Part shown: in pieces, positions 34,833 to 43,439 of the stretch
Layout of the letters: the number at the start of each line of letters is the position of its first letter
How positions within the stretch are numbered: position 1 is the first letter of the stretch
From: Anaerolineae bacterium
GTDB taxonomy: Bacteria; Chloroflexota; Anaerolineae; Anaerolineales; Anaerolineaceae
DNA: 64,000 bases
Direction of reading: 5' to 3'
NCBI GenBank assembly: GCA_013178295.1
Contig: JABLWW010000004.1
Location: 62,001 to 126,000 of the forward strand
The notes under the pieces: model-generated
What the model saw: only the letters and a program-made list of their open reading frames with translations
Told to the model about the DNA's origin: nothing
The model's database searches: none
Translations under genes and position numbers: made by a program

Positions 34833-35828
34833 ATGACCCGCGTCGCTGTCATTGGCGTTGGCTCGATGGGTAGAAACCATGCTCGTGTTTATAATGAGTT
34901 GCCTGACGCTGACTTGGTTGCTGTAGCAGACAGCTGTGAGGATATGTCTGCTGCTGTTGCCGGAAAATTTGGCGCAAAGGCTTATACAAATTACGTTGCT
35001 CTCCTGGAAAAAGAAAAACCTGAGGCTGTTTCCATTGCTGTGCCCACCGCATTGCACAAAGAAGTGGCTCTTGCCTGTTTGCAGGCAGGCGCGCACATCT
35101 TGATTGAGAAGCCAATTGCGTCCTCATTAGAGGATGGCAAGGCAATCATTCAGGCAGCCCATTACCATAACCGCTGTCTGATGGTAGGACACATCGTGCG
35201 TTTCAACCCGGCAATCCAGGTGTTGAAAAAGAAGTTGCAGGCTGGGGATCTGGGGCGTATTTTTCAGATTTTCTGCCGCCGCGCAGGCCCTTTTCCGGCG
35301 CGTATCCGCGATGTGGGAGTGGTGGTTGATCTGGCACCGCATGATGTGGATATCATGCGTTTTCTCACGGGCATGGACGCTGAACGCGTCTATGCAGAAA
35401 CGGCGCGGCGCATCCACACCGATCACGAGGACCTGCTGTTTGGTATTCTGCGTTTCCCAGATGGCATCACCGGCGCCCTGGAAATCAACTGGCTGACGCC
35501 CACCAAAGTGCGTGAAGTGATTGTGCTGGGGGAGCGCGGGTTGTTCCGTGTTGACGACCTCACGCAAGACTTGTACTTCTACGAGAATGCACAAACAGCG
35601 GGGGAATTCTGGGATACCCTGAAAACCCTAAAGGGCGTCAGCGAGGGCAGCATGGTGCGCTTTGCGCTGGAGCGATACGAACCGCTCAAGGCTGAACTGG
35701 CGGCTTTTCTCAAAGCGGTGCGCGGTGAGGCGCCTGTTGCGGTAAGCGGTGAAGATGGATTGGCAGCACTTCGTCTTGCGCTGGCACTGGTTCAATCGGG
35801 TGAAACCCATCAGGTCGTAAAGGTATAA
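34833..35828 (+). CDS. wbpB: UDP-N-acetyl-glucosaminuronate 3-dehydrogenase, WbpB/WlbA-like (Gfo/Idh/MocA)
   Basis: A 331-residue Gfo/Idh/MocA oxidoreductase: an N-terminal Rossmann fold (VAVIGVGSMGRNHARVY) and the EKP motif (HILIEKPIASS), followed by the C-terminal sheet domain with DLAPHDVDIMRFL. WbpB-type enzymes oxidise C3 of UDP-GlcNAc-uronate before amination. The ATG has GAGGAG upstream. A short hairpin, CAAGTT and AACTTG (34794-34810), lies in the 57-nt gap before it. It is one of four genes for UDP-2,3-diacetamido-glucuronate. Confidence 0.9.
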   Translation: MTRVAVIGVGSMGRNHARVYNELPDADLVAVADSCEDMSAAVAGKFGAKAYTNYVALLEKEKPEAVSIAVPTALHKEVALACLQAGAHILIEKPIASSLEDGKAIIQAAHYHNRCLMVGHIVRFNPAIQVLKKKLQAGDLGRIFQIFCRRAGPFPARIRDVGVVVDLAPHDVDIMRFLTGMDAERVYAETARRIHTDHEDLLFGILRFPDGITGALEINWLTPTKVREVIVLGERGLFRVDDLTQDLYFYENAQTAGEFWDTLKTLKGVSEGSMVRFALERYEPLKAELAAFLKAVRGEAPVAVSGEDGLAALRLALALVQSGETHQVVKV

Positions 35829-35855
35829 AATACACTCTGTTTTTTGAAAACGCAA

Positions 35856-37193
35856 ATGAAACTAGAAGAACTGAAGAAAAAAATTGATGCAAAAACAGCT
35901 CGACTGGCAGTGATTGGATTGGGATTTGTCGGTCTGCCGGTTGCAGCAATGTTCGCTGCGGAAGGTTTCGACGTAACCGGTGTGGAGATACGTCAGGAGC
36001 GCGTGGATAAAATTAACCGGGGCATTTCACCGATCGAGGGAAAAGAACCTGGTCTGGCAGAATTGCTGGCAAAAGTTGTGGCACAAAAAAAGCTGCGCGC
36101 TACTTCCAGCTATCAAGACCTTGTTGACTGCGACATTATTCTGATCGACGTGGAAACCCCAGTAGATGACCAAGACCACGCCCCGCGTTACGAAGCATTG
36201 GGGGCGGCACTGCGCAGCCTGGGGAAAGTGCTCAAAGACGGGGCGCTTGTGATTGTGGAATCAACCATCGCTCCCGGTACCATGCAGACCTTCGTCCTCC
36301 CCATCCTGGAAGAAAACAGCCAGCGCAGGCTGAATGAAGGATTTTATCTGGGCTGTTGCCCTGAGCGGGTAATGCCTGGAAAACTGCTTGCCAACCTGCG
36401 CAATCTGAGCCGCGTGGTGGGTGGGGGTTCGCCGGAGACTGCCGCGACAATGCAGGCGCTTTACCGCCATGTGGTCAATGCAGACCTGGATACCGCTGAC
36501 TGGATCACTGCTGAACTGGTCAAAACGACCGAAAACGCTTACCGCGATGTTCAGATTGCCTTTGCCAATGAAGTCGCTTTGATCTGTGAAGCCCTGGGGG
36601 GTGATGTCTGGAAGGTGCGTCAGCTGGTTAACAAATCCCCCTACCGCAACATGCACTTACCGGGTGCCGGTGTGGGTGGGCATTGTATCCCAAAAGACCC
36701 CTGGCTGCTGGCTTACAGCGTGCGCGACAGGGATGTCCCTCTTCATGTGATACCATCTGCCCGTGCGGTGAATGATAACATGCCAGTGTATCTGGCAAAC
36801 CTGACAGCAAAACTGTTGCGTGAGGCAGGCAAAAGAATTGAGGATGCCCGCATACTGGTATTGGGATACTCCTATCTGGAAGATTCAGAGGATACCCGCA
36901 ACAGCCCCAGTGAGATACTGATCCAAAAGTTGACCGGGCTGGGAGGCAAGGTAGCGGTGCACGATCCTTATGTGGCTGAATATCAAGGGGACGTTTACCA
37001 AAAAGCGGCAGGATGCGATGCCGCAATTATCATGGTAGCGCATTCTACATACAAGGAACTTGATTTTCGCCAGCTTCAAGCAGTCATGCGCACGCCGCTT
37101 CTTGTGGTTGCCCGCCCACTATTCAATGAACAGCAGCTTGAACATGCGCGGCAGTATTTTTCGCACCTGCACCAAATCGGTGTTGGCAGATAA
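35856..37193 (+). CDS. wbpA: UDP-N-acetylglucosamine 6-dehydrogenase, WbpA/WecC-like
   Basis: A 445-residue nucleotide-sugar dehydrogenase. The NAD motif is LAVIGLGFVGLPVAAMFA, and the catalytic cysteine region is GAGVGGHCIPKDPWLLAY. It belongs to the same superfamily as the dehydrogenase at 16917 but is distinct, which points to two different UDP-uronic acids. In this setting it is expected to make UDP-GlcNAc-uronate for WbpB. I chose the ATG at 35856; the TTG at 35844 adds only four residues. Confidence 0.9.
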   Translation: MKLEELKKKIDAKTARLAVIGLGFVGLPVAAMFAAEGFDVTGVEIRQERVDKINRGISPIEGKEPGLAELLAKVVAQKKLRATSSYQDLVDCDIILIDVETPVDDQDHAPRYEALGAALRSLGKVLKDGALVIVESTIAPGTMQTFVLPILEENSQRRLNEGFYLGCCPERVMPGKLLANLRNLSRVVGGGSPETAATMQALYRHVVNADLDTADWITAELVKTTENAYRDVQIAFANEVALICEALGGDVWKVRQLVNKSPYRNMHLPGAGVGGHCIPKDPWLLAYSVRDRDVPLHVIPSARAVNDNMPVYLANLTAKLLREAGKRIEDARILVLGYSYLEDSEDTRNSPSEILIQKLTGLGGKVAVHDPYVAEYQGDVYQKAAGCDAAIIMVAHSTYKELDFRQLQAVMRTPLLVVARPLFNEQQLEHARQYFSHLHQIGVGR

Positions 37194-37255
37194 AGGATCA
37201 CAACCAGGCAGAAGTATTCTGAGCGCATATTCTTTACGAAAGGTGCAAGGAATCG

Positions 37256-37876
37256 ATGATCGTCATTGTGGACTACGGAATGGGCAATCTGGGCTCCATT
37301 GTGAATATGCTTAAAAAAATTGGTGCCCGTGCAAAGGTTTCCAGCGACATTGACGAAATACGATCTGCTGAAAAGCTCATCTTGCCTGGCGTGGGCGCGT
37401 TTGATGCCGGGATGAAGCGGCTGCGCGAGCTAAACCTGATTGAGACGCTCAATGAAGAGGTCATTGGCAAGAAAAAGCCGGTCATTGGTCTGTGCCTGGG
37501 AATGCAACTTATCACCAGGAAAAGTGAAGAAGGCAGCGAAACAGGGCTGGGATGGGTAGATGCGGAGACAATCCGCTTCCGATTTGACACGCAAACCGCG
37601 AACCTGAAAATTCCCCACATGGGTTGGAATGATGTCTCTATTCAGCGCGAGGGGACACTATTTTCTGGAATGAGCGGCACAGAAAACCGTTTTTACTTTG
37701 TCCATTCCTACCATGTGGTCTGTCACCGCAGCGAGGATATTCTAGCAACGACCCATTATGGGTATGACTTTGTCTCAGCGTTGCAACACGAGAACGTGAT
37801 GGGAACGCAATTCCATCCCGAAAAGAGCCACAAGTTTGGGATGCGTCTTTTGAAAAATTTTGTCGAGCTTGCCTGA
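37256..37876 (+). CDS. hisH2: glutamine amidotransferase HisH paralog for sugar amidination
   Basis: A class-I glutaminase of 206 residues, closely like HisH: GLCLGMQLI carries the catalytic Cys, and TQFHPEKSHKFG the His-Glu pair. In histidine synthesis HisH feeds ammonia to HisF. Here it is followed 1 nt later by a HisF gene and then by a WbpG/PseA-type enzyme, and there are no histidine genes near. In Pseudomonas such pairs (HisH2/HisF2) supply ammonia to WbpG for the 3-acetamidino group. AAGGAATCG precedes the ATG. Confidence 0.9.
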   Translation: MIVIVDYGMGNLGSIVNMLKKIGARAKVSSDIDEIRSAEKLILPGVGAFDAGMKRLRELNLIETLNEEVIGKKKPVIGLCLGMQLITRKSEEGSETGLGWVDAETIRFRFDTQTANLKIPHMGWNDVSIQREGTLFSGMSGTENRFYFVHSYHVVCHRSEDILATTHYGYDFVSALQHENVMGTQFHPEKSHKFGMRLLKNFVELA

Positions 37877-37877
37877 A

Positions 37878-38639
37878 ATGCTAAAAGCGCGCGTCATGCC
37901 CTGCCTCTTGCTAAAAGGACGATCGCTGGTCAAAACAGTCAAATTCAAAGACCCGGCATACATTGGTGACCCAATTAACGCCGTCCGTATCTATAACGAA
38001 AAGGAAGTGGACGAGCTAATCTTTCTTGATATTACTGCTACAACTGCCGGGAAAGAACCGCCTTACCAGGTGTTGCACGAGATTGCCAGTGAATGTTTCA
38101 TGCCTGTAGCCTATGGCGGCGGGATTCGCAAACTGGAACAGATCAGAGACATTCTCAATTTGGGGGTGGAGAAAGTCATCATTAACAGCTACGCTTTTGA
38201 GAACCCCGATTTTATCTCACAAGCGGCTGAGCGCTTCGGGTCTCAGGCAATTGTAGTCTCCATTGACGTACGCAAACGCCTTTTTGGAAAGTATGAAGTG
38301 TATACTCACGGCGGGAGAAAAGCCACCGGGTTAGACCCTGTTGCTTGGGCGCAGAAAATGGAAGCGATGGGTGCAGGAGAAATTATGCTCACCGCCATTG
38401 ACCGCGATGGCACACAGGAAGGATATGATATTGACCTGATCAAAAAAGTGAGCACAGCGATTAATATTCCGCTGATCGCTTGCGGCGGCGCGGGAAAGGT
38501 GGAAGATTTCGGTCTGGCGGTAAAAGAGGGCGGCGCTTCGGCTTGCGCAGCGGGCAGTATGGTCGTGTATTATGGGCGCAACCGCGCTGTGTTAATCAAC
38601 TTCCCCACGCGCCAGGAACTGGACGCAGTGCTATCATAA
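37878..38639 (+). CDS. hisF2: HisF-type synthase subunit paralog for sugar amidination
   Basis: A TIM-barrel protein of 253 residues related to His[42 protein letters not shown] and [14 protein letters not shown] are family landmarks. The second residue set differs from true HisF: in histidine HisF the early motif is usually a Cys-Leu-Asp run, and here it reads PCLLLKG. This is consistent with a paralog that only channels ammonia. The ATG at 37878 follows the hisH2 stop by 1 nt. The WbpG-like gene is next. Confidence 0.9.
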   Translation: MLKARVMPCLLLKGRSLVKTVKFKDPAYIGDPINAVRIYNEKEVDELIFLDITATTAGKEPPYQVLHEIASECFMPVAYGGGIRKLEQIRDILNLGVEKVIINSYAFENPDFISQAAERFGSQAIVVSIDVRKRLFGKYEVYTHGGRKATGLDPVAWAQKMEAMGAGEIMLTAIDRDGTQEGYDIDLIKKVSTAINIPLIACGGAGKVEDFGLAVKEGGASACAAGSMVVYYGRNRAVLINFPTRQELDAVLS

Positions 38640-38676
38640 TGCTGACAAAGCGGCGTACAGAACGCGCGAAGTGTTA

Positions 38677-38682
38677 TATAAT
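38677..38682 (+). promoter_or_regulatory. possible internal -10 box before the amidotransferase gene
   Basis: TATAAT in the 78-nt gap, 35 nt before the ATG at 38718. No clear -35 hexamer. Confidence 0.3.
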
Positions 38683-38717
38683 TCCCTCTATCCAGTTTCG
38701 AGAGCAAAGGAAACCCT

Positions 38718-39860
38718 ATGACCCGCTATTGTTCACGTTGCCTGTATGATGACACCGTTCCTCACATCACTTTCGACGAGAATGGGGTGTGTAATTACTG
38801 TCATACCCATGATCGCCTGGATCAGGAATACCCCACGGGTGAAGCCGGATGGCAAATCCTCGAAAATCTGGCAGAAAAAATCAAAAGAGATGGACGTGGC
38901 AAAAAGTATGATGTGATTGTGGGGGTAAGCGGGGGTTGCGACTCCTCTTATCTATTGTATCTTGCGGTCAAACTTGGTCTGCGACCTCTGGCAGTGCATT
39001 TTGATAATACCTGGGATTCGACCATTGCGGTGGAAAACATCCATGATGTGCTCAAAAAACTGGACGTTGATCTCTTCACCTACGTTGTGGATAATGAAGA
39101 ATACGATGACATTTATCGTTCGTTTTTAAAGGCGGGTGTGCCAGACGTCGAATCGCCTACCGATATAGGGTTGGCAGCAGTGCTGTACATGGCGGCTGAG
39201 AAATACGGCATCAAATACATCTTTGAAGGTCATTCCTTTCGGACAGAGGGCATTTCGCCTCTGGGATGGATTTACATGGACGGCAAATACATCCAGACCA
39301 TCCAAAAACAGTTTGGCACAATGCCACTCAAAACATATCCCAACATGCTTCTCTGGGATATGCTGCGCTGGATGGCGCTGCGCGGCATTCAAAAGATACG
39401 CCCGTTATACTATATCAACTATATCAAAAGCGAAGCCATGAGCCTGCTCACCCGTGAGCTGGGCTGGGAGTGGTATGGTGGTCATCACTTGGAGAACAGG
39501 TTTACAGCTTTCTGGCACACCTATTTTATGCCAGTACGTTATAACGTTGATCAGCGCCTGCTGGGTTATTCGGCTTTGGTGCGCAGCGGGCAGATGACCC
39601 GTGCGCAGGGAATGGAGTTGATGTCAACTCCCCCTCAGTACGACCCCGAGCTGGTAGAAATGGTCAAAAAGCGCTTGGGTTTTTCAGACGAAGAATTTGA
39701 TCAGCTGATGAACTTGCCCAAGAAAACCTACCGCGATTTTAAAACATACAAAACCACCTTTGAGAAACTGCGCTGGCTGTTTTACATTCTGTATCGGCTG
39801 AATCGCGTTCCCAAAAGCTTTTACATGAAATATTGTTTTCCAGACCCACTGGAAAAATGA
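38718..39860 (+). CDS. wbpG: N-acetyl sugar amidotransferase, WbpG/PseA family
   Basis: A 380-residue ATP-pyrophosphatase of the N-type family. The N-terminus has a zinc-ribbon-like element (CSRCLYDD, CNYCHTH), then the PP-loop VGVSGGCDSSYLLYL. Members (WbpG, PseA/LegA-type) activate an acetamido group with ATP and use ammonia from HisH/HisF to make an acetamidino group. In P. aeruginosa O5 this gives 2-acetamido-3-acetamidino-mannuronate. The gene order hisH-hisF-wbpG is the classical arrangement. It begins 78 nt after hisF2. Confidence 0.92.
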   Translation: MTRYCSRCLYDDTVPHITFDENGVCNYCHTHDRLDQEYPTGEAGWQILENLAEKIKRDGRGKKYDVIVGVSGGCDSSYLLYLAVKLGLRPLAVHFDNTWDSTIAVENIHDVLKKLDVDLFTYVVDNEEYDDIYRSFLKAGVPDVESPTDIGLAAVLYMAAEKYGIKYIFEGHSFRTEGISPLGWIYMDGKYIQTIQKQFGTMPLKTYPNMLLWDMLRWMALRGIQKIRPLYYINYIKSEAMSLLTRELGWEWYGGHHLENRFTAFWHTYFMPVRYNVDQRLLGYSALVRSGQMTRAQGMELMSTPPQYDPELVEMVKKRLGFSDEEFDQLMNLPKKTYRDFKTYKTTFEKLRWLFYILYRLNRVPKSFYMKYCFPDPLEK

Positions 39861-39900
39861 CGCAAGATGGCTGTATAGAAAAGGAGAGCTTAGACTTTAC

Positions 39901-40860
39901 ATGGATTTGACTGACGCAAAGATTGTTGTGATTGGCGGAGCAGGGCTGGTAGGTTCTCACATCGTTGATCAACTGACCTTAGAACCGGTTAGGGAAATTA
40001 TCGTTTACGATAATTTTGTGCGTGGCACGCGCGCCAATTTGGAACAGGCGATAAAAGACCCTCGCGTACGGGTCGTTGAGGCTTCTATGCTGGATCGGGA
40101 GACGCTGCGTCGCGAACTGCATGGCGCAGCAGGAGTCTTCCTGCTTGCTTCCCTCTGGTTGGGCGAGTGCGTCAATGACCCGCGCAGCGCTTGGGAAGTG
40201 AATGTGATGGGGTCATGGAACGTTGTTGAAGCCTGCCGCGACTTGGGCATTCAGCGTATCGTTTATTCATCTTCTGCTTCCGTATACGGCAATGCGTTAT
40301 ATACGCCCATGACCGAAGAGCATCCCTTTAACAACCGCACAACCTACGGGGCAACAAAAATTGCCATCGAGCAGATGTTCCGCGCCATATATGAACAGCA
40401 CAAACTGCCCTTCGTTGGTTACCGCTACATGAACATTTATGGTCCGCGCATGGATTACAAGGGCACCTATGTCAGCGTGATCATGAAGGTGCTCGATAAA
40501 ATCTTTGCTGGAGAGCCACCGGTGATATATGGCGATGGAACACAAGTCTACGACTTTATCTATGTTTCGGATGTAGCAGAAGCCAATATTTTAGGAATGA
40601 AATCGGACTGCGCTGATGAATTCTTTAACATTGGCAGCGGAGTGGGAACTTCCATCAATGAATTGGTAGATATTCTCCTGGAGTTGACGGGGTCAAAACT
40701 CAAACCCACCTACTTGCCGCAGGCGCAGAGCTTTGTTACCCACCGTATTGGCAGCACTGACAAAGCCAGAGATCTGCTGGGTTTTGAAGCCCGCACCCCC
40801 CTGGTGGAAGGGCTGCGCAGGCTACTTGAATGGCGACGTAGCCAGCTCAAAACTGGATGA
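39901..40860 (+). CDS. NAD-dependent nucleotide-sugar epimerase/dehydratase
   Basis: An extended SDR of 319 residues: VIGGAGLVGSHIVDQL at the N-terminus, active-site Ser in SSSASVYG and Tyr/Lys in TYGATKIAIEQ. The protein resembles UDP-glucose 4-epimerase-like enzymes, but the reaction is not clear. It starts the second half of the cluster, 40 nt after wbpG. Because no 2-epimerase (WbpI) gene is found, it is a possible, unproven source of an epimerase step here. AAAAGGAGAG precedes the ATG at some distance. Confidence 0.85.
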   Translation: MDLTDAKIVVIGGAGLVGSHIVDQLTLEPVREIIVYDNFVRGTRANLEQAIKDPRVRVVEASMLDRETLRRELHGAAGVFLLASLWLGECVNDPRSAWEVNVMGSWNVVEACRDLGIQRIVYSSSASVYGNALYTPMTEEHPFNNRTTYGATKIAIEQMFRAIYEQHKLPFVGYRYMNIYGPRMDYKGTYVSVIMKVLDKIFAGEPPVIYGDGTQVYDFIYVSDVAEANILGMKSDCADEFFNIGSGVGTSINELVDILLELTGSKLKPTYLPQAQSFVTHRIGSTDKARDLLGFEARTPLVEGLRRLLEWRRSQLKTG

Positions 40861-40861
40861 G

Positions 40862-41758
40862 ATGAAAGTACTGGTTACCGGCGCATCAGGATATTTGGGA
40901 AAGCATCTCTGCCATCGGCTGGCAGAAGATGGCTGGGATGTGCGCGGTTTGAGCCGCTCGCCAAAACCCGATTGTCTTCCGATGGTGGAGTGGTTTCAGG
41001 GGGATATATGCGATGTCGAGGTTACCCAGCGGGCAGCACAGCATGTTTGCTGTATTTTTCACCTTGCCGGTTTACCGCTGGGGCTATGCACCCAGCATCC
41101 TGAACAGGCGCTATCGGTAAACGTGCTGGGGACATTTCACATCCTCAACGCCGCACAGCGGCAGGAAGTGGAAAAATTTATCCTGGCTTCCAGCGGGCAG
41201 GTATACGGTGGCGGGCTACCCATTCCCAACAAAGAAACGCAGAACCCTATTCCCAACTCACCTTATGCCGCCAGCAAGTTGAGCGCTGAAGCCTGGTGCA
41301 TCATGGCTGCCCAGTCATACGCTCTTCCAGTAACCATTCTGCGGCTTTTCAATGTGTATGGTCCCGCGTTAGATGGGAGCCCACGCCCTACAGTAGAGTC
41401 CATCTTTCTACAACGCCTGATGCAGGGAAAAAAGCCTCAGATACTGGATCATATCCAGAGCGGGCGCGACTTTATCTATGTTGATGACGTGATCATGGCA
41501 TTTTTGCTGGCGCTGGTTTCACCTGCCCACCCTTCGCCTATCAATATTGGCAGCGGAGTCCTGACCACGTTCAAAGAACTGGCACAGATAGCGGCACGCG
41601 TCTTAGGGAGTGACTTGTCTCCGGAGATCATTGAAACCGACAGCAAGCCAGTCCGCTTTCAGGCAGATACTGCGCTGGCGCAACAAACGCTCGGATTTAA
41701 GGCTGAAGTGACACTTGAAGATGGATTGCGGAAATATGTGGAGAAGATAAACCTGTGA
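40862..41758 (+). CDS. NAD-dependent sugar epimerase/dehydratase
   Basis: An extended SDR of 298 residues with VTGASGYLGKHLCHRLA at the N-terminus, ASSGQVYGGG as active-site Ser region and YAASKLSAEAW carrying Tyr and Lys. It is somewhat shorter than usual epimerases. It starts 1 nt after the stop of the previous SDR and its stop overlaps the GTG of the aminotransferase gene, so all three are tightly coupled. Together they look like a module that makes a second, aminated sugar; the reaction order is inferred. Confidence 0.85.
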   Translation: MKVLVTGASGYLGKHLCHRLAEDGWDVRGLSRSPKPDCLPMVEWFQGDICDVEVTQRAAQHVCCIFHLAGLPLGLCTQHPEQALSVNVLGTFHILNAAQRQEVEKFILASSGQVYGGGLPIPNKETQNPIPNSPYAASKLSAEAWCIMAAQSYALPVTILRLFNVYGPALDGSPRPTVESIFLQRLMQGKKPQILDHIQSGRDFIYVDDVIMAFLLALVSPAHPSPINIGSGVLTTFKELAQIAARVLGSDLSPEIIETDSKPVRFQADTALAQQTLGFKAEVTLEDGLRKYVEKINL

Positions 41759-42921
41759 TAAAGATACCCATATCAAAACCTTTTTTTGGAGAAGAAGAAC
41801 TTCTGGCAGTGCAAGAGCCGCTCAAAACTGGCTGGGTGGTGCAGGGCCCCAAGGTTGCAGAATTTGAGCGTCTGTTTGCACAATACACGGGCGCCCGTCA
41901 TGCCATTGCAACGACCTCGTGCACCACAGCTTTGCACCTGGCACTAATGGCATTGGGGATTGGTCCTGGTGACGAGGTCATCCTCCCCTCATTTACCTGG
42001 GTTGCCACAGCCAACGTGATTGAAATCCAGCGCGCTAAGCCCGTGTTTGTGGATATCGAACTGGAAACCTTTCAGATAGATATCAACCAAATCGAGCGCG
42101 CCATCACCCCGCGCACACGCGCCATCATCCCTGTATCCCTTTTCGGTCTCAGCGCAGAAATGAACAGCATCCTGGCGCTGGCGCATCAATACAACCTGAA
42201 AGTCGTTGAAGATGATGCCTGTGCCACTGGCGCCTGGTATCATGGGCATCACGCTGGTACCCTGGCGGATATGGGCTGTTTTAGTTTTCACCCACGCAAA
42301 GCCATCACCACTGGTGAGGGCGGTATGGTTATCACTCAGGACGAGCGCATCGCCGAACAGATTCGTTCGATACGCGATCACGGTGCTTCAAAAAGCGATC
42401 TGGCGCGCCATCTGGGGGCGCGCAGCTACCTGCTGCCAGATTTCAACGTGGTAGGCTCCAATTACCGTATGAACGATTTACAGGGCGCGTTGGGTGTGGC
42501 GCAGATGTCCCGCCTGCAAACCATCCTGGAACGCCGCAGGCAGATAGCAGATGCCTACACCAAAGCGCTTTCGCCCCTTGGATGGATACGCCCGCCAGTT
42601 ACGCCGCAAGATTGTGTGCATGGCTATCAGTCTTATGTTTGCCTTTTCCGCCCCGAGCAGCCAACCATGCAAAATGTAGCCCGGCTTAACGCCCTGCGCA
42701 ACAGCCTGATGGACAGGCTGGAGGCAGCCGGTATTGCTACCCGTCCCGGTACCCATGCTGTACATGCACTGGGATATTACCGCCAAACCTATGGCATTCA
42801 GCCGGGGGATTTTCCCAATGCCTATATCGCAGATCAGCTTACCTTATCTTTGCCCCTGTATGCGCAGTTAAGCGATGAGGAACAAGGCTATATCATTGAG
42901 AATCTGACCAAAGGTTTTTAA
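41755..42921 (+). CDS. DegT/DnrJ/EryC1 sugar aminotransferase
   Basis: A PLP aminotransferase of 388 residues. Lys182 (FHPRKAITTGEGG) is the expected PLP lysine and the PLP-ring Asp is in VVEDDACATGA. It is a distinct subfamily from the WbpE-like protein and from the fragment at the left edge, so the window holds three different sugar aminotransferases. It starts with GTG overlapping the previous stop (GTGA). It ends the cluster. Confidence 0.9.
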   Translation: MIKIPISKPFFGEEELLAVQEPLKTGWVVQGPKVAEFERLFAQYTGARHAIATTSCTTALHLALMALGIGPGDEVILPSFTWVATANVIEIQRAKPVFVDIELETFQIDINQIERAITPRTRAIIPVSLFGLSAEMNSILALAHQYNLKVVEDDACATGAWYHGHHAGTLADMGCFSFHPRKAITTGEGGMVITQDERIAEQIRSIRDHGASKSDLARHLGARSYLLPDFNVVGSNYRMNDLQGALGVAQMSRLQTILERRRQIADAYTKALSPLGWIRPPVTPQDCVHGYQSYVCLFRPEQPTMQNVARLNALRNSLMDRLEAAGIATRPGTHAVHALGYYRQTYGIQPGDFPNAYIADQLTLSLPLYAQLSDEEQGYIIENLTKGF

Positions 42922-42928
42922 CCCACAT

Positions 42929-43369
42929 TTACTGAGAAAGCTGAGAGGTGCAATTCGGGCAGCGTGTGGCTTTTAGTGGAATAGCCGAAAAACAGTATGG
43001 GCAATCCTTGGTGGTAGGCTCTGCCGGGGTCTCTGCCACTTTCTGGGTCATTCGGTTGACAGCGCGTACGATGAGAAACATGACAAAAGCCACAATGATA
43101 AAATCAATCACAGTATTGATAAACAAACCGTAATTGATCGTCGGGGCACCGGCTGCCTGCGCATCCGCCAGTGAGCGGTAGGGTGTGCCGGATAGGTTGA
43201 TAAAGAGGTTGGAAAAGTCAACTCTCCCCAGCAGCAAACCAATGGGAGGCATCAGAATATCATTGACCAGTGAGGTTACAATTTTGCCAAAAGCAGCCCC
43301 CAGAATAAAAGCAACAGCCAGGTCAATCAGGTTGCCCCGCAGGGCAAAGTCCTTGAATTCTTTAATCAT
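42929..43369 (-). CDS. mscL: large-conductance mechanosensitive channel with C-terminal zinc ribbon
   Basis: MscL of 146 residues. The N-terminal amphipathic helix and first membrane segment ([21 protein letters not shown]) and the second segment ([19 protein letters not shown]) are typical. Standard MscL ends in a short helical bundle; here the tail adds a predicted zinc ribbon, DCPYCFSA and CPNCTSQ. MscL releases solutes under hypo-osmotic shock. I chose the ATG at 43369, 7 nt after AGAAGGAG; the GTG at 43375 is too close to it. It stands alone, facing the cluster end. Confidence 0.95.
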   Translation of the reverse strand: MIKEFKDFALRGNLIDLAVAFILGAAFGKIVTSLVNDILMPPIGLLLGRVDFSNLFINLSGTPYRSLADAQAAGAPTINYGLFINTVIDFIIVAFVMFLIVRAVNRMTQKVAETPAEPTTKDCPYCFSAIPLKATRCPNCTSQLSQ

Positions 43370-43439
43370 TTTCACACTCCTTCTAAGATGTTAATCGGAC
43401 AGACTGCTTTTAGTATAGCAACTTATTACTGAATCGATT

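Noticed and set aside
37256-38639. Histidine biosynthesis
   Set aside because: The HisH/HisF-like pair is not next to any other his gene and is followed by a WbpG-type enzyme, so a sugar amidination role fits better.
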